A stretch of 64,000 nucleotides of DNA from Aradus depressus. Lineage: Eukaryota; Arthropoda; Insecta; Hemiptera; Aradidae. This document shows, piece after piece, positions 1 through 10,513 of this stretch. Made by a program: the position numbers and the translations under genes. The stretch covers positions 53,575,427 to 53,639,426 of the forward strand of contig OY759218.1 of NCBI GenBank assembly GCA_963662175.1. The letters are read 5' to 3'. The notes under the pieces are model-generated. The model had not been told where the DNA came from and did no database searches. It worked only from the letters and a program-made list of their open reading frames with translations. Each line of letters begins with the position of its first letter. The stretch's first letter is position 1.

Positions 1-140
1 AAAAAGGTATTCCGAGTCGAGATATCCTCTCTTGACATTGTCATTTTTCTCCTTAGCACATTTGCTTGATGTATATATTCTTATAATATATTCTTTATAC
101 AGTTTTGAATATCTGTTTGTAAATTAAATATATATATACA
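1..140 (+). mobile_element. 3' end of a jockey-type LINE
   Basis: This stretch is a diverged copy of the 3' untranslated tail of the jockey LINE at 36700-36825. Both carry CTCTTGACATT, then an ATTTGCTTG block and a final ATATCTGTTTGTAAAT before an A/T-rich tail. Only the last 140 bases are in the window; the rest lies to the left. Confidence 0.6.
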
Positions 141-177
141 TTATAAAAAAAAAAAATATACATATATAAAATTATGA

Positions 178-257
<80 letters not shown>

Positions 258-345
258 TTATATACTCATAATTTTTTTTATTTGTATTATTATTTTATTT
301 TATTATTTATTTATTTTTTTTATAATTCTCGATAATAAATTATTT
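141..345. repeat. A+T-rich tail with (TA)n microsatellite
   Basis: A short A-run is followed by a perfect (TA)n tract at 181-249 and then T-rich low-complexity DNA. The tract probably grew from the A/T-rich tail of the adjoining LINE. The small open frame across it is a translation of the repeat and is not coding. Confidence 0.8.
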
Positions 346-610
346 TGTTCTTCTCTGAATGCTACATGTTCATCATTAAATCAGCCATCCTGAGATTTAT
401 TATTTATAGTTAATGAATATGAGTTTTAATTTTTATTTTTTACATCCCAATTTCAAATATGAATTAAACAGAAAATAAATAAAAATCCATATGAATTTAG
501 TCGTAGTTTAACGTTCTGCATATTTCTCTTAAGAATAAAAGTCCATTTTGAAAAATTCGAAACGTATACGAAAAATAGAATGGACATATAATGAACATTT
601 TCGTTGTTAC

Positions 611-882
611 CTTTTCTCCCTCGGGCCCAGAACCATTTGTGAACGGGGAAGGACTTCCTTGTTCAAAGCTGTCCGGCCTGCATACCAGGGGGACCGGCTG
701 GGAAGAATCCGCTTGCCCCTGTCCTAGAACTGTTCGCAAAATTGGCGTATCTCGACTCATGAGCAGGCTTGACAGTTTTTTTCGCCTTAATGGAGGCATA
801 TCGGTGGTAATGACATCATAACATCGGTTGAATGCTGCCACCGTATGTGCTGAGGAGGGTGGTTGATTTGAAACGGACAAAC
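611..882 (-). CDS. BTB/POZ protein, downstream coding exon
   Basis: Second visible coding exon of the BTB gene (minus strand). A pyrimidine-rich acceptor ending TTTTTTAG lies just above 882 and a donor AAG|GTAACA follows 611. The exon is 272 nt: two bases complete the codon left by the upstream exon (phase 1), then 90 codons remain open and it ends in phase 0. The peptide holds PPLRRKKLSSLL followed by SRDTPILRTVLGQGQADSSQ, a basic, serine-rich linker of a kind I associate with arthropod BTB transcription factors between the BTB and DNA-binding parts. No zinc finger or helix-turn-helix is seen here; that part should lie left of base 1. The phase match and the sense of the peptide make this a real exon rather than a chance frame. 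Confidence 0.8.
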
Positions 883-1452
883 CTAAAAAACAAGATAATA
901 ATAATCATAAATTGATGGAGCAAATCGGGTGTCCACAATTCTCCGCAAATTTGTGGGTGTTTGTTTTTTTACATTGAGTCAAAAAGAGGAAGTTATTTAA
1001 AAATAAATGATAAAGGCAAAAATACTCTTTCGAATTTCATGCTTTTCAGAATGAACACTTTTTTTTTTTTTTTTTTTTTTCCAGTTTTGTTCTTTTACCA
1101 AATCATACAAATTTCTACGAAAACTAACCCAAATTCTAACTTTAAAAATGTCTACTAAACTGCCACTATGGAATATGCTAACTTATTTTGGCAGCTGACT
1201 CGTCTACATAATCGTAATGGCAGTCAAAAAGTGTAAAAGTCATTAATTCATATCAACATTCTCAGATTTCAGGTCTATGTTTGAACCGGGCTTATACTAC
1301 ATGTGAAATACCACATAGCCTAAAACCTTAATTCTGAAATACTCTCCACATACCGTGAAAATGCGATCAGCCGTTTCCATGTGATGCCCGGACAAACAGA
1401 CATTCAATTTCATTTATAAGAAGATAATTTAAATAATTCATTTAGCAGACTG

Positions 1453-1530
1453 TCCCTGAGTTAGAACCGGGTATCTTGAGATCGTTAAGACAGTGTTACC
1501 AACTGAGCTAGGATGCCTGTCCTTGCTCCC
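1453..1530 (-). mobile_element. tRNA-like SINE fragment (SINE-3)
   Basis: Read on the minus strand this has an A box (TAGCTCAGTTGGTAACACTG) and, about 35 bases on, a B box-like GGTTCTAACTC. Spacing fits a tRNA head. No clover-leaf closes fully, so it is a decayed SINE head rather than a working tRNA gene. It differs from the two other SINE families in the window. Confidence 0.5.
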
Positions 1531-1572
1531 AACTTTACCGAGGCATCGTCTTCGAGGAAATAAATTTTGGTC

Positions 1573-2190
1573 AGGGATGGGCAACGGCTCAATGCGCCCC
1601 CTGGGAAGATTCGAAAATGTTAAAACCTAACCAATAAACATTTTTCCCTTCGAATATTTCATTTTAAAGAGAATAAAGAATCAGCCATGAAACTGTAGGC
1701 ATACAGCGTAAAGGATCTATTTTAAATGCCCGGTCTTAAAATTAATTATGAGCTTTACCAGCAGTTAAGCATTCATAAAATATATTCTCGTATTAAATCT
1801 CAATCCTCGATTTATTTTATTTTGCTGGTTATCGTGAAAATCATAATTTTCTTCTAGATTTTTTTTCTTCTGTCATTACGAAATTTTGTAAAATTTCACT
1901 GTCGTATATTTTCATGAGAGTAATTAAAAGTAAGTAAAAAATAAGTAATTTTTGAGAGGAAAACAACTTTCCATTTGATTGTTTGAGCAGTTTTTTGAAT
2001 GACACTAATTTGATAAAATATTTTCAAGACACTTCTTTGATTATCCTCTATAATATCTATGTCTCAAAATTCTTGAGATAAAACATAAATTATCATTAAC
2101 AAACGGCGAAAAGCTGCGTTTTATCGGCCCTGTACTAAAAATTATATCCCTTTTATCCTGATAACAAAGATCCATAGCATGAATAAACTA
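1573..2190 (+). mobile_element. Rep-C, hAT-like non-coding repeat
   Basis: A second copy lies inverted at 56950-57459. The two share, in order, the CAGGG-TGGGCAA end, an ATAAAGAAT block, the TAAGCATTCATAAA/CTCGTATTA block and the distal GCGAAAAGCTGCGTTTT followed by ATCCCTTTTATCCTGATAACAA. The CAGGG start is typical of hAT-superfamily ends, but no transposase frame is present. Confidence 0.55.
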
Positions 2191-2209
2191 CAAAATGTGG
2201 ACAATAGTA

Positions 2210-2916
2210 ACAGATCATCCCATAAGTAATGTCGGTTTAAAAAGAAAAATCAAATAATATATTATTACAGCTACATTCTTCCACTTTTTTTTTTTTTCTT
2301 TTCAAAAAATAGCAATTACAAACGTTTTTGGAAGCACTCTCATCATCAGTATCTATAATACATGTGTTCTTTATGTTAACTATTCTTTCTGTCAAAAAGG
2401 CTAAGAGAGGCCTTCATCCATGGATGATGTTCGGTGGGATATGGAAGGAATAATCCATTATAATTGTTTTTAATTTAACCAATCAAGAAAGGATCTACAG
2501 CGATAAACTTGACCGTTTGATGTTAGCATTGGAAGAAACTTCTCTGGTCAATATGCTCTGATTTTTATAAGACCAGGACAATGCCAGACCTCACACTTCG
2601 CTGAGACCCTACAAAAACTACACCATTGCTGTTGGCACATTATAAGACAGCCACGGTATTCTCCCCTTCAGATATCCCACCTGTCCCAGAATCTCCGGGA
2701 CTACCTAATTGGCCAGTGGATGAATTCATCGGGAGAGGTAAAAAGAGCAGGCGTTTTATTTTTCGGATCAAAATGTAGAGTTTTGTAAAATAGGGAATTG
2801 AAAATTTAGATATAAGAGGAAAAATGTTGTTGAAAATGGTGGAAAATAAATCATTGAATAAAAGTAACACTAAGTTTTTTATTACTTTTTATCCGAGAAT
2901 ACAAGGGATGACCTGA
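2210..2916 (+). mobile_element. mariner-type transposon remnant (copy 1)
   Basis: Terminal sequence GATCATCCCATAAGTAATG on the left and GGGATGACC on the right are inverted, with TA on both flanks (2208-2209 and 2917-2918). The decayed forward reading contains the mariner transposase C-terminal region: SDKLDRLMLALEE and an equivalent of DNARPHTS (here ACCAGGACAATGCCAGACCT), broken by frameshifts and stops. Compared with copy 2 (27792-30496), 18 bases next to the right terminus are missing. It lies in the BTB intron 27 bp from the splice donor. Confidence 0.85.
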
Positions 2917-2943
2917 TATTTATCTGCGCAGGTAGGTACATAC

Positions 2944-3490
2944 CTGGTACCGGCCATGATGGAACCGACATTCGGTTCCTGTCTTTGTACATGTAGGGAG
3001 AATTGGAGAATGCGGCCTGATGTACGGTGGAATGTGGAGGGGACTCCTCTGTATTAACGCTACTGCTGGCGTGTGCATGTCCGCTCGTTGATGTACTTAT
3101 TGCATTTCCTTCTTCTTCATTCCTCTTGTTACTATTCTCTTCGACAAGTCCTTTAACCTTCAAGGCCTCAGCAACTTTCAACAGTGCCGCCAGCTGGTCC
3201 TGGGCCACATTTACCTCCCCTCGGTACATATACTCCAGGATTGCCTTCATTTCTCCGTAAGTCACATCTTTCAGTACAACGACTGGATGTCGGCATGGTA
3301 ACTCGGTAAAAAGACACTGGAAATAAGAAGAACATGCTGCCAATACCATTCTGTGACATTTCACTGAAGTTCCACCCTCGCAAGCTAGAGTCACATCGGT
3401 AAATGCCTCATTTTGTAACAACTGATCAAAAACCGTCAGTAGATTCGTCCTATGATTATTCCATCGTAAGCAATACTGTTGTGTCGACAT
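2944..3490 (-). CDS. BTB/POZ domain protein (tramtrack/bric-a-brac type), first coding exon
   Basis: The exon starts at ATG 3490 (context AAAATGT, A at -3, in-frame TGA a short way upstream) and ends at donor CCAG|GTATGT, phase 1, giving 182 complete codons. Residues 5-115 form a full BTB/POZ domain: start QYCLRWNNHRTNL, then FTDVTLACEGG, KCHRMVLAACSSYF, HPVVVLKDV, YMYRGEVNV and LLKVAEALKVKGL. These are signature blocks of the arthropod BTB-ttk family, nuclear transcription or chromatin regulators that dimerise through this domain. After the domain comes a low-complexity acidic and serine/threonine/histidine linker. The DNA-binding part is on exons not seen. Bases of the same frame beyond the donor (2882-2943) read into intron and mariner end and should not be counted. 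Family assignment is firm; the exact orthologue (bric-a-brac, abrupt, BTB-VII or other) is not. Confidence 0.93.
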
Positions 3491-3525
3491 TTTAAATTTT
3501 TTTTTTCTTCTCCGTCGCAATCAGC
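3491..3525 (-). other. 5' UTR part of the BTB exon with splice acceptor
   Basis: On the minus strand the acceptor TTTTTTGTTTCAG precedes base 3525. The next 35 bases, purine-rich with an A10 run, lead to the ATG. The acceptor implies at least one upstream non-coding exon, which I could not place in the repeat-filled DNA to the right. Confidence 0.65.
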
Positions 3526-3617
3526 CTGAAACAAAAAACATATTAATTACAAAAATAGATTAGAGTGATTGCATCATTGGGAGGTTACGCAGGTGGGGAA
3601 AAAGGGGTTCGCAGTTA

Positions 3618-3968
3618 CCTTTCTCCTCTTTCAGCCGATTGGAAAGGAAATCAACAGGTGCCTTACTTATAGACTTCTGAATCCATACATAAAATTATGT
3701 ATGTGTTCATTCCAATAGTAGTTATTGGGGTTTTTGGTTTTTCTTAGTTAAGACCCCTCTAAATCTCCCCTTGAGTCCTAATACCTGCCGATGTAATGAA
3801 AGTATCGACACAAAATTTAGTATGAGGATTTAGAAGTCTATTTGTAAATCAACTATTAATTTTTAGTCTACAGTCGATTGGTTTTGGAGGGAGAGCGACA
3901 AGTTAATCAATTGATTCGTTGTGGAGAAGATCATTGCTGGCAACTCACAGGCGACTTTTTTGAAAAGA
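3618..3968. repeat. Rep-A, two pieces in opposite orientation
   Basis: Bases 3618-3773 are Rep-A in minus orientation and 3776-3968 in plus orientation. The latter carries the usual order: CTGCCGATGTAATGAA, CGACACAAAATTTAGTATGA, GGAGGGAGAGCGA, then the distal end near GTGATTCAC (here decayed). Rep-A is defined by the long copy at 38098-38825. Confidence 0.7.
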
Positions 3969-4363
3969 CGTTATCAAACTGTCAGTTATTCACCCGGCGA
4001 GAGATTTCGAATCACACCTCTTGTTCTTCTAACTCAAGTTAGATTTCAACATTCCCAAGCATCTGTCGAATTTCGCAAAATATTTTTTTCCTGAGTCCTT
4101 GAACCTGAGAGCCCTAAAATGAAATGAAGCTTTTCGCATAAGACTGGCTTGCCAAAGGTTCAAATAAAACAATAGATGTATTAGCTAAATAAGTGAATTT
4201 TAAAAAATGCTGGCAACGGAAAAATATGATGTTCATTTTTTTCTTCCTTTTGCATTTTATGCTAGGCAAATATTTAATTTTCATAGTCAACAAAAAATTT
4301 GCAGTCTAATAAGATAGTATTAAAAAGGTTGAAGACCATAACTGTCTTAAAATAAGTAGCCCG

Positions 4364-4725
4364 GTGACTCACAATCTGTTTCCTCAGCTGGAAATATTTG
4401 TAATTGAACAAATTGCGCTCGTCTTGTCTTTGGTCGGTTTGGCCGAAAATCTATAGATAACTCTTTCCCACATATAAAATTTCGTGTCGATATATTCATT
4501 CCAAGGGCAGTTATTAGGTTTTTGAGCTAAGCACCCCATCTAATCCCCTTCCCTTTAACCGATTTGGCTGAAAATCAATAGGTTCGTTCCTTATGGCTTC
4601 ACAAATAAATTTTCGTGTCAATGTAGACTTTTTACCGGAATTACATCCAAAACTGAAAAAAGTTTCTTTCTTGGATTTTGGTTTCGGAAACATGAAATTC
4701 CGTGGAAAATTCAACGGTTAGAGTG
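4364..4725 (-). repeat. Rep-A piece
   Basis: Minus-oriented Rep-A running from the distal end (GTGACTCAC) through two internal units to the head region where CATGAAATTCCGTGGAAAA corresponds to the head motif of the family. The open frame here is only the family's internal unit read in translation. Confidence 0.7.
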
Positions 4726-5372
4726 ATTGTGGGAACAATTAATGCCGAGCAGCGCCGAATCTGCTATTAATATAGTATAAAACGGGCAGTTATTCCTTAA
4801 TCGTTATTGATTCTCATTACATAATACGACAAGTAAACAAACAGAAGAATTTCTGAAAATGATAAGACTTGAGTTAGCAGAGATTTCTTGTCATTTACAT
4901 TCCTTTTTTTAAAATTTCTAAAAACTAACTTGATCAAAGCCTGAGAAATGTTCATTGACTGAAAAACTGCACAGGTAGACTATCCTGAAAAGGACAACAC
5001 GCATGCTCATAACATATACCCAATATCAGGAAGAAAAAAAGGATTGTGTACTCGGAGAGATGGTTTTTAAGCGATTTGACTGAAAATCTTAAAGACTTCT
5101 AAATCCAGAAGTAGAATTAGGTTCCGATATGTTTATTGTATTCTAAAAAGTAGATCGAGTTTATTTCTCCAGCTACACGTAGTACAGGCAGGGCCATCTT
5201 ACACAATAAGCAAGCCTATTAGGCCCGGGCTTGGGGCCAGAAATGTTTTGATTTAACGTAAGTATATATTTCTAGAATTTTTTTTTATACAAATTATTAT
5301 GGATTATTAGATTTGTTTACTTAAATATTCACTAATAACTTGTATATAATCAATATATTTATTTAATAAATA
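4726..5372. other. Stretch without a gene
   Basis: Mostly unique A+T-rich DNA. Bases about 5070-5185 look like a decayed minus-oriented Rep-A piece. At 5187-5245 CAGGGCCATCTTACAC and AGGCCCGGGCTTGGGGCC resemble ends of hAT-type elements, without a matching second end. Confidence 0.4.
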
Positions 5373-5383
5373 TATAAAATTTA

Positions 5384-5633
5384 CGCCGGTAGCTCAGTGG
5401 TATGAAGTACGCCGTCCTTCGGATGGGACGTTAAGCGATGGTCTCGAGCCTGTACGATGTCAGGTACTCGTTAAAGACCTCTACCCTAGGTGAATAAAAA
5501 TTTAGGGTAGGCAAAATTTAGGACTCCCAGAGTAGCGTCGGGCTCATGTCCAACAGAGTGACGAAAGAGCGCTCTGGTAGTAGGCGATTTTGACCTCATA
5601 GTTAAAGCCCGGGCATGAGTCATAATAACTAAC
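5384..5633 (+). mobile_element. SINE-1 copy, internally deleted
   Basis: It starts CGCCGGTAGCTCAGTGGTAT (A box) and jumps straight to the central GCCGTCCTTCGGATGGGACG block, losing the B box and about 85 bases. The body then runs to the family's 3' end, CATAATAACTAAC. Perfect 11-bp target-site duplications TATAAAATTTA flank it at 5373-5383 and 5634-5644. Confidence 0.9.
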
Positions 5634-5844
5634 TATAAAATTTATTGAGAAAGGGTTTACATGTTTATAGCAAAATAGCAAAGGCCGTTCAGTGAAGAAG
5701 CGAGTAAAGTTTAGCGAGACCGAAAACCTTCGGGGGAATTTAAGCAAAGAACGATTAACGGTCCTTGTTTCCACGAATAGGAACTGACAAGAAAAAGCCG
5801 TTTGTAATCGGAAAATATGCAATGCCACGTTGCCTTAAAAACGT

Positions 5845-6720
5845 GAAAACCCATTCATTCGTCTCAATCTCATGCGTGGATGACTGGTGATCGATTTATA
5901 CAATGGCTTTATGATTGGGACACCGAAAAATACTTTTACTCATCGACAATTGCGCTGCGCATCCAAAAGAGGTAAATCTAAAAAACATTAAGTTGGTTTT
6001 TCTGCTGCGTGAGCTCCAACCCCTCGACCAAGGCATCATCAAAGTTTTGAAGCAAGGCTACAGAAGAAGGAGGTACAGCAATATTTATCGATCATGGACA
6101 GCTCGACTTCGCCTAAAATATCAGTTTGGACGCTAACCACTTTCTGTTCGCTGCATGGAAGGACGTAAAGAAAGAAACAATTTTGAAATGTTTCAAAATT
6201 GTTTCAAAGCTGGTGTTGGGAATTTTACAGGCCAGCAAGAAACCGAAGAAGTAAGTTTTTTTCTTACATATTTTTTATTGTAACTTTTTAACATTTCTTT
6301 CATTCGTTTGGTTCAATCATAGATGCATGATGGAAGTTGGCAAGACCTTTTAACAGAAGAAAGATTGCCCGAGTTAGAAGGATTTGACGACTTCCACAAT
6401 GGCCTTGTGACCAACGAAGTTTTAGGCTGTGAGGCCCTAATCGATGAATATAAGACAGCATCAAAAAAGAAGGAAAATGAAGAAGATGAAACAGAATCAT
6501 CCATAATAACACAGCCGAAAATAATCGATGTTTTGGATGCATTAAAGACGATTCGTACATTTTTGTATGCAATACAGAAGTAGAAGATAAAACTTACAAA
6601 AATATCAATCAATTAGAAAATGTTGTTTTTAAAAAAAGGTTAGTTTGTGTTAAACAAAAAAGAATAGATGAATATTTTAAGCCGGGGCCCTCTAACAGGT
6701 AATATGTATAATGTATTTAA
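5845..6720 (+). pseudogene. pogo/Tigger-like transposase, C-terminal half
   Basis: The reading frame has the DDE-domain block ILLLIDNCAAHP (second catalytic Asp in LLIDN), then LQPLDQGIIKVLKQGYRRR, both hallmarks of Tigger/jerky-type DDE transposases. It continues in another frame (FAAWKDVKKETILKCFK) to a GTAAGT at about 6252. After a short intron-like gap ending in CATAG, a second frame from 6323 is acidic and contains LDALKTIRTFLY. A further frame change leads to KQKRIDEYFKP, matching the usual Tigger C-terminus. It has frameshifts and a loss near the expected PPNTTS block, so it is dead. The N-terminal DNA-binding half is absent; a related half is at 32194-33218. Confidence 0.8.
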
Positions 6721-6794
6721 GTAATTTTAATTATTTAATTTGTATGTACATAATTACATAATTTTTTTTAATTCTTTATACATACCTATGTCCT

Positions 6795-6798
<4 letters not shown>

Positions 6799-6845
<47 letters not shown>
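6799..6845. repeat. (TA)n microsatellite
   Basis: Pure TA dinucleotide run of about 47 bases downstream of the Tigger remnant. Bases 6846-7045 hold nothing recognisable apart from CGCTCTTT/AAGAGCG near 6965-6992, a short inverted match. Confidence 0.9.
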
Positions 6846-6849
<4 letters not shown>

Positions 6850-7045
6850 TTAAATTCTTCATCTGTCTGGCTATTTACGTACTACATACTACATTTTGAA
6901 ATAAATATTTTCCATTTTTAGCCGTTATATTTTTTCCCGGTAATAGTGCTTTCCCGGCTACAGCGCTCTTTTTCTTCGGTCCCTAGAAGAGCGTTATAAC
7001 GTAGTTTTAAAACTTTATTAATAGTTTTGTCAAATTAAAAGCGAG

Positions 7046-7305
7046 AAAATAGCGAGCTTGCCTACTATGCAAAAGATCGCGGGTTCAAAACGATAGCTCT
7101 TAGGTTTTTATCTAGAAGATGGAAAAACCTTGAGCACACCGTCCTTTGGATGGCACGTTAAACGATGGTCCTGAGCGTGTGCGATAGTACAATAAGTACC
7201 TAAACATGGGAAGAAGATACAATTTAGGACTCCGATAGTAGAGTCGGGCTCATATCTACCAAAGCGACGAAAGAGACCTCATAGTTAATTAAAGCCCGGG
7301 CAAGA
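7046..7305 (+). mobile_element. SINE-1 copy, strongly decayed
   Basis: Recognisable blocks in family order are GATCGCGGGTTCAAAAC (B box), CCGTCCTTTGGATGGCACG, TTTAGGACTCC, GAGTCGGGCTCAT, GCGACGAAAGAG and AGCCCGGGCAAGAGT. The A box is lost. No target-site duplication is visible. Confidence 0.75.
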
Positions 7306-7499
7306 GTAGCGAAAAGAGGAAAGAAAAAAAAAAGTCTTTCCGGTAATTTTTAAGTACATACCAACATTAAAAATGTGTAATTATTAAAATTAAAAATGTG
7401 TATAATATTTGGATATAATAATGAAAAATATTGTTTATAAATTGATATTGTAAAATATTTAATTCTAGAATGTTACTCTGAGTCTATTAAAACCACGTC

Positions 7500-8427
7500 A
7501 AAATTGACAAAAAAAAACACGGAATTTCTTGGTTTTTTTACTTCAGGGTTGCAGATGGTACCCCACAATCATGGTTCCCCAGAGGTGGTATCATTCCAAA
7601 TCAACGTAATTTTTTTTTTAAACGTTGCACTTCATCCAATGGGGGGTATTTTATCAATTAATTTAAGTAGTTTAGTGATGAACAAAATAATTGACGATAC
7701 GATTAAGAAATGCAAAATTAAACCTAAAATACTATTCAAATATGTTGATGATATTTTTACGATAATGAAGAAGGATGAAGCACCGAGTTTTTTACAGGAA
7801 CTTAATAATTTCAATAAAAATCTAGTATTTACTCAAGAAATGGAGAATAATAATAGAATTAAATTCCTGGATACCATGATAATAAAATCTGATAATAAAC
7901 TTGAGACAAAATGGACCAAAAAAATAGAAAGTAGTAAGAAATAGGATACTAAACTATATATCATACCATCCACAACACAAAAAAAATAACGTAATGAATA
8001 ACCAGATTTATACATGTAGAGATTTATAACAGATAAGAAATACATGAATGATATCTATAATGAAATTTTTGAAATGTTTATTAACAACCTATATCCTAAA
8101 AACTAATTAAAAAATTCCGGACTACTAATTATAATAAAATATACAATAAACATAAAATAAAAATTAAACAAAATGGAAATAATACTACGAACCAAACATT
8201 TGCCGCATACACTTATATAAAAGATTTATCTGAAAAAATTAAAAAAACGTTTGAAAATTATGATGCAAATGAAATCAAATTAGGTTTTAAAACTACAAAT
8301 AAAATTAAAATTATAGGAAAGTAAAAGATAAAATACCAAGAGAAGAAAAAATTGATAGTATTTACAAAATTAAATGTCTACAATGTCCGGGAGTTTATAT
8401 TGGGGAATCATCTCAAAACTTACCCAT
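7500..8427 (+). pseudogene. Penelope-like element: reverse transcriptase end and GIY-YIG start
   Basis: The open frame 7504-7944 holds HPMGGILSINLSSLVMNK (usually LPMGSxLSP), KILFKYVDDIF with the catalytic YxDD pair, and NNNRIKFLDTMI, the order found in Penelope-like reverse transcriptases. After the stop, other frames continue the same family: YNEIFEMFINNLYPK, then YKIKCLQCPGVYIGESSQNL around 8355-8425. The last is the CxxC-YIGE start of the GIY-YIG endonuclease these elements carry C-terminally. It stops where Rep-A sequence begins at about 8428, so the catalytic remainder is gone. Frameshifts make it inactive. Confidence 0.8.
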
Positions 8428-8570
8428 GTGAAATTTTATATGTGGATCCAAGATCCAATAAGGACGACTATTATTGATATTCACCCACATCGGTAAATTG
8501 TTATCAGAGGGAGAGTGAAAAGTTAAATGATTGATTGGATATGGGGAAGTACAATGCCGGAGATACCGTC
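8428..8570 (+). repeat. Rep-A fragment
   Basis: Carries GTGAAATTTTATATGTGGAT, the AAGGACGAC block, then GGGAGAGTGAAAAGTTAA and GGGGAAGTACAATGCCGG from the distal end. It truncates the Penelope-like element on its left. Bases 8571-8889 hold nothing I recognise. Confidence 0.65.
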
Positions 8571-8889
8571 TGCCCACTGGAGGTAACTACTCCACCCTCT
8601 ACCGATCCAATGGTTTCCACACAAAGTAATTTTTCTCAAATATTGTTCTGCATATTGTCTTTATATCGTTGCGCCTATTTCTCAAGTGCCAATACAACCT
8701 CGTCTCAGGACTCAGTAAGAAAGGCTCAAGTTTCGTCCGATCTTCAGTTACAGCAGCAGTCTTCATTTAGTAGCCAATGAAAAGATGCGGGCGTCCCCTA
8801 TACTCGTACAGTTAGGCTAAATAGTAAGTTAGAAATAGCCTTTAGAATTACCGGTGTCAGCAGTGGAGAGTACAAATTAATGAAGAGAA

Positions 8890-10017
8890 GTGCAGTCATA
8901 TAACTTTCACCAATCCTGCCCTCCAGCTGTCTTCAACAATATCCCGATTCCTGTCTCCGATCAAGTTCGCTATCTTGGGTTCCACCTAGACAGAAGACTG
9001 ACGTGGAATCCCCATACACGACTGAAACGAACCGACGGTTTGGACAGCTCTATCGGTTACTAAACAGAAAATCCAGACTTTCTATTGAGAACAAACTGAC
9101 TATTAACAAGACAATATATGGACATAGGGACTCCAAGTATGGGGTTGTGCTAAACCATCTAACATCAAACGTATCCAGTCCTAAGAACAATTGTCGATGC
9201 ACCCTTCTATGTGTCCAACCTTACCCTCCATAATGACCTTAAAATCCCCTATGTTATTGACCTCATCAAGTCCCGCTTCTCCAAATTCCACTCTAACTTT
9301 TCTTCTCATGACAATCCAGTTGCTCCTCTTGTCATCCCATTCCCATCCAGATAATCCCTCTCGAAGACTGAGGAAGCGCTGGTACTGTAGCAAAAATATT
9401 TAGGGAGTGCCGGTGATGACCAGCTTCTTCCCTCATGTAATCCTCTTACCTTTAACTCTCCTTTCCTTCTTGGCCTGCCTCCACTGCTGGACAGTGATTG
9501 GCCGGGCGAGAGGGCAGGGGGGATCACTCGAGCCCCCGTGGCCTCCCATGCCTCCATTAAGTTGAAGGAATGGGGATGACAGAGAACCGGGGGTGTTTCG
9601 AGAGTTGAAGGGTTTTTATGTTGACTTTATTTTATTTTTATTATCATTGTTTTATCTTTATGTTTACTATTACTTAAATTTAATATTTTCTCTTTGTTTT
9701 GTATATATTATATTATATTATTTGCATATAGACCATTATAATTTTATTATATATAATTTTTTTTTACCTATTATTTTATACATATATGTATATATATATA
9801 TTTTTTTTTTTTTAATTTTATTTACCATTCTTTTTTTTTACCTATTATTTTATACATATATATACCTATATATTTTAAATTTTATTTACCATACTTTTCT
9901 TCTTTTTGATTTTTATTTCATTTTTTCTTTTTTTAATGTATCATTCATCAAATTTACTTATGGTTTATATATACCGATTGTAAATATTCAAAATAAAGAA
10001 TTTAAAAAAAAAAAAAA
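8890..10017 (+). pseudogene. jockey-clade LINE, 3' portion with poly(A)
   Basis: Translation in shifting frames gives the end of a jockey reverse transcriptase: VRYLGFHLDRRLTWNPH, then FGQLYRLLNRKS, then IVDAPFYVSNLTLHNDLKIPYV at about 9187-9260, the usual C-terminal 'thumb' block. Frameshifts occur near 9020 and 9180. A long T-rich 3' untranslated part follows and ends ATTGTAAATATTCAAAATAAAG plus an A13 tail near 10004-10016. The T-rich open frame at 9593-10033 is untranslated tail, not a gene. The copy is 5' truncated. Confidence 0.75.
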
Positions 10018-10248
10018 TTCACCGGCAAAATAATAAATAAATACTATGTTGTGGGAGGTTCTCACCATTATTTCATCAAAAATATCTCAAAGTACCCCTA
10101 CAGTATATAAACATTCGAATGTGACTCAAAGGGTATAACTTATAAATATTCCAAGAAGTTCGCATTCAGTCGTATCCGCAGATCTAATAACTAGTTCAAA
10201 ACAAATTTTATAAAAAAAAATTTACCGCGTAAAAATATCTTATATTTC

Positions 10249-10513
10249 TTACAGGACTTTCTTATACCAACCACGCTTTTACAGATCACTCTCTCCCCCA
10301 CGTTTCCCTCTCAAATTCATTTCTTACTGTCACTACTCACGGGTGTATGGAAGTAATGCAGTTTTCTATTTCATTGTACAGCGTAATTTTTGTGACTTTC
10401 TCATACCCAGTAATGCGAGTACGAAATGACTTTGAGAAGGGGGAGGGGGAGAAAAAGAGAGTGATGTGTCAGCGTGGTTGGTATAAGAAAGTCCTGTAAT
10501 GGCCACATCATAT
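10249..10513. mobile_element. HP-MITE (palindromic) copy
   Basis: The two arms are inverted copies: GGACTTTCTTATACCAACCA on the left and TGGTTGGTATAAGAAAGTCC on the right, followed by GGCCACATCA. The middle carries CAGCGTAATTTTTGTGACTTTC and the AATGCGAGTACGAAATGA block. It forms one long hairpin and has no coding capacity. It is the 3' module of Rep-B; the body in minus orientation resumes at 11056. Confidence 0.8.

Larger units (their letters stand above)
883..2943 (-). other. Intron of the BTB gene
   Basis: The donor is CCAG|GTATGT at 2943 downward and the acceptor TTTAG ends at 883. The intron is filled with repeats: a 22-T run (1059-1080), a tRNA-like SINE (1453-1530), a hAT-like repeat (1573-2190) and a mariner (2210-2916). 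At about 1290-1425 the sequence resembles the 3' end of a common arthropod repeat, with GATCAGCCGTTTC and then a stretch containing CAAACAGACATTC. Confidence 0.75.

Noticed and set aside
2882..2943. Extension of the BTB protein to the stop at 2882
   Set aside because: A consensus donor GTATGT at 2943 with a phase-matched acceptor at 883 shows this part is intron; it could matter only in an unspliced transcript.
5384..5460. tRNA gene candidates at each SINE-1 head (A and B boxes)
   Set aside because: No closed clover-leaf or normal anticodon arm; every head continues into the SINE-1 body and several have target-site duplications.
9593..10033. A 146-codon Phe/Tyr/Ile-rich frame resembling a membrane protein
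   Set aside because: T-rich 3' tail of a jockey LINE ending in poly(A); low complexity.
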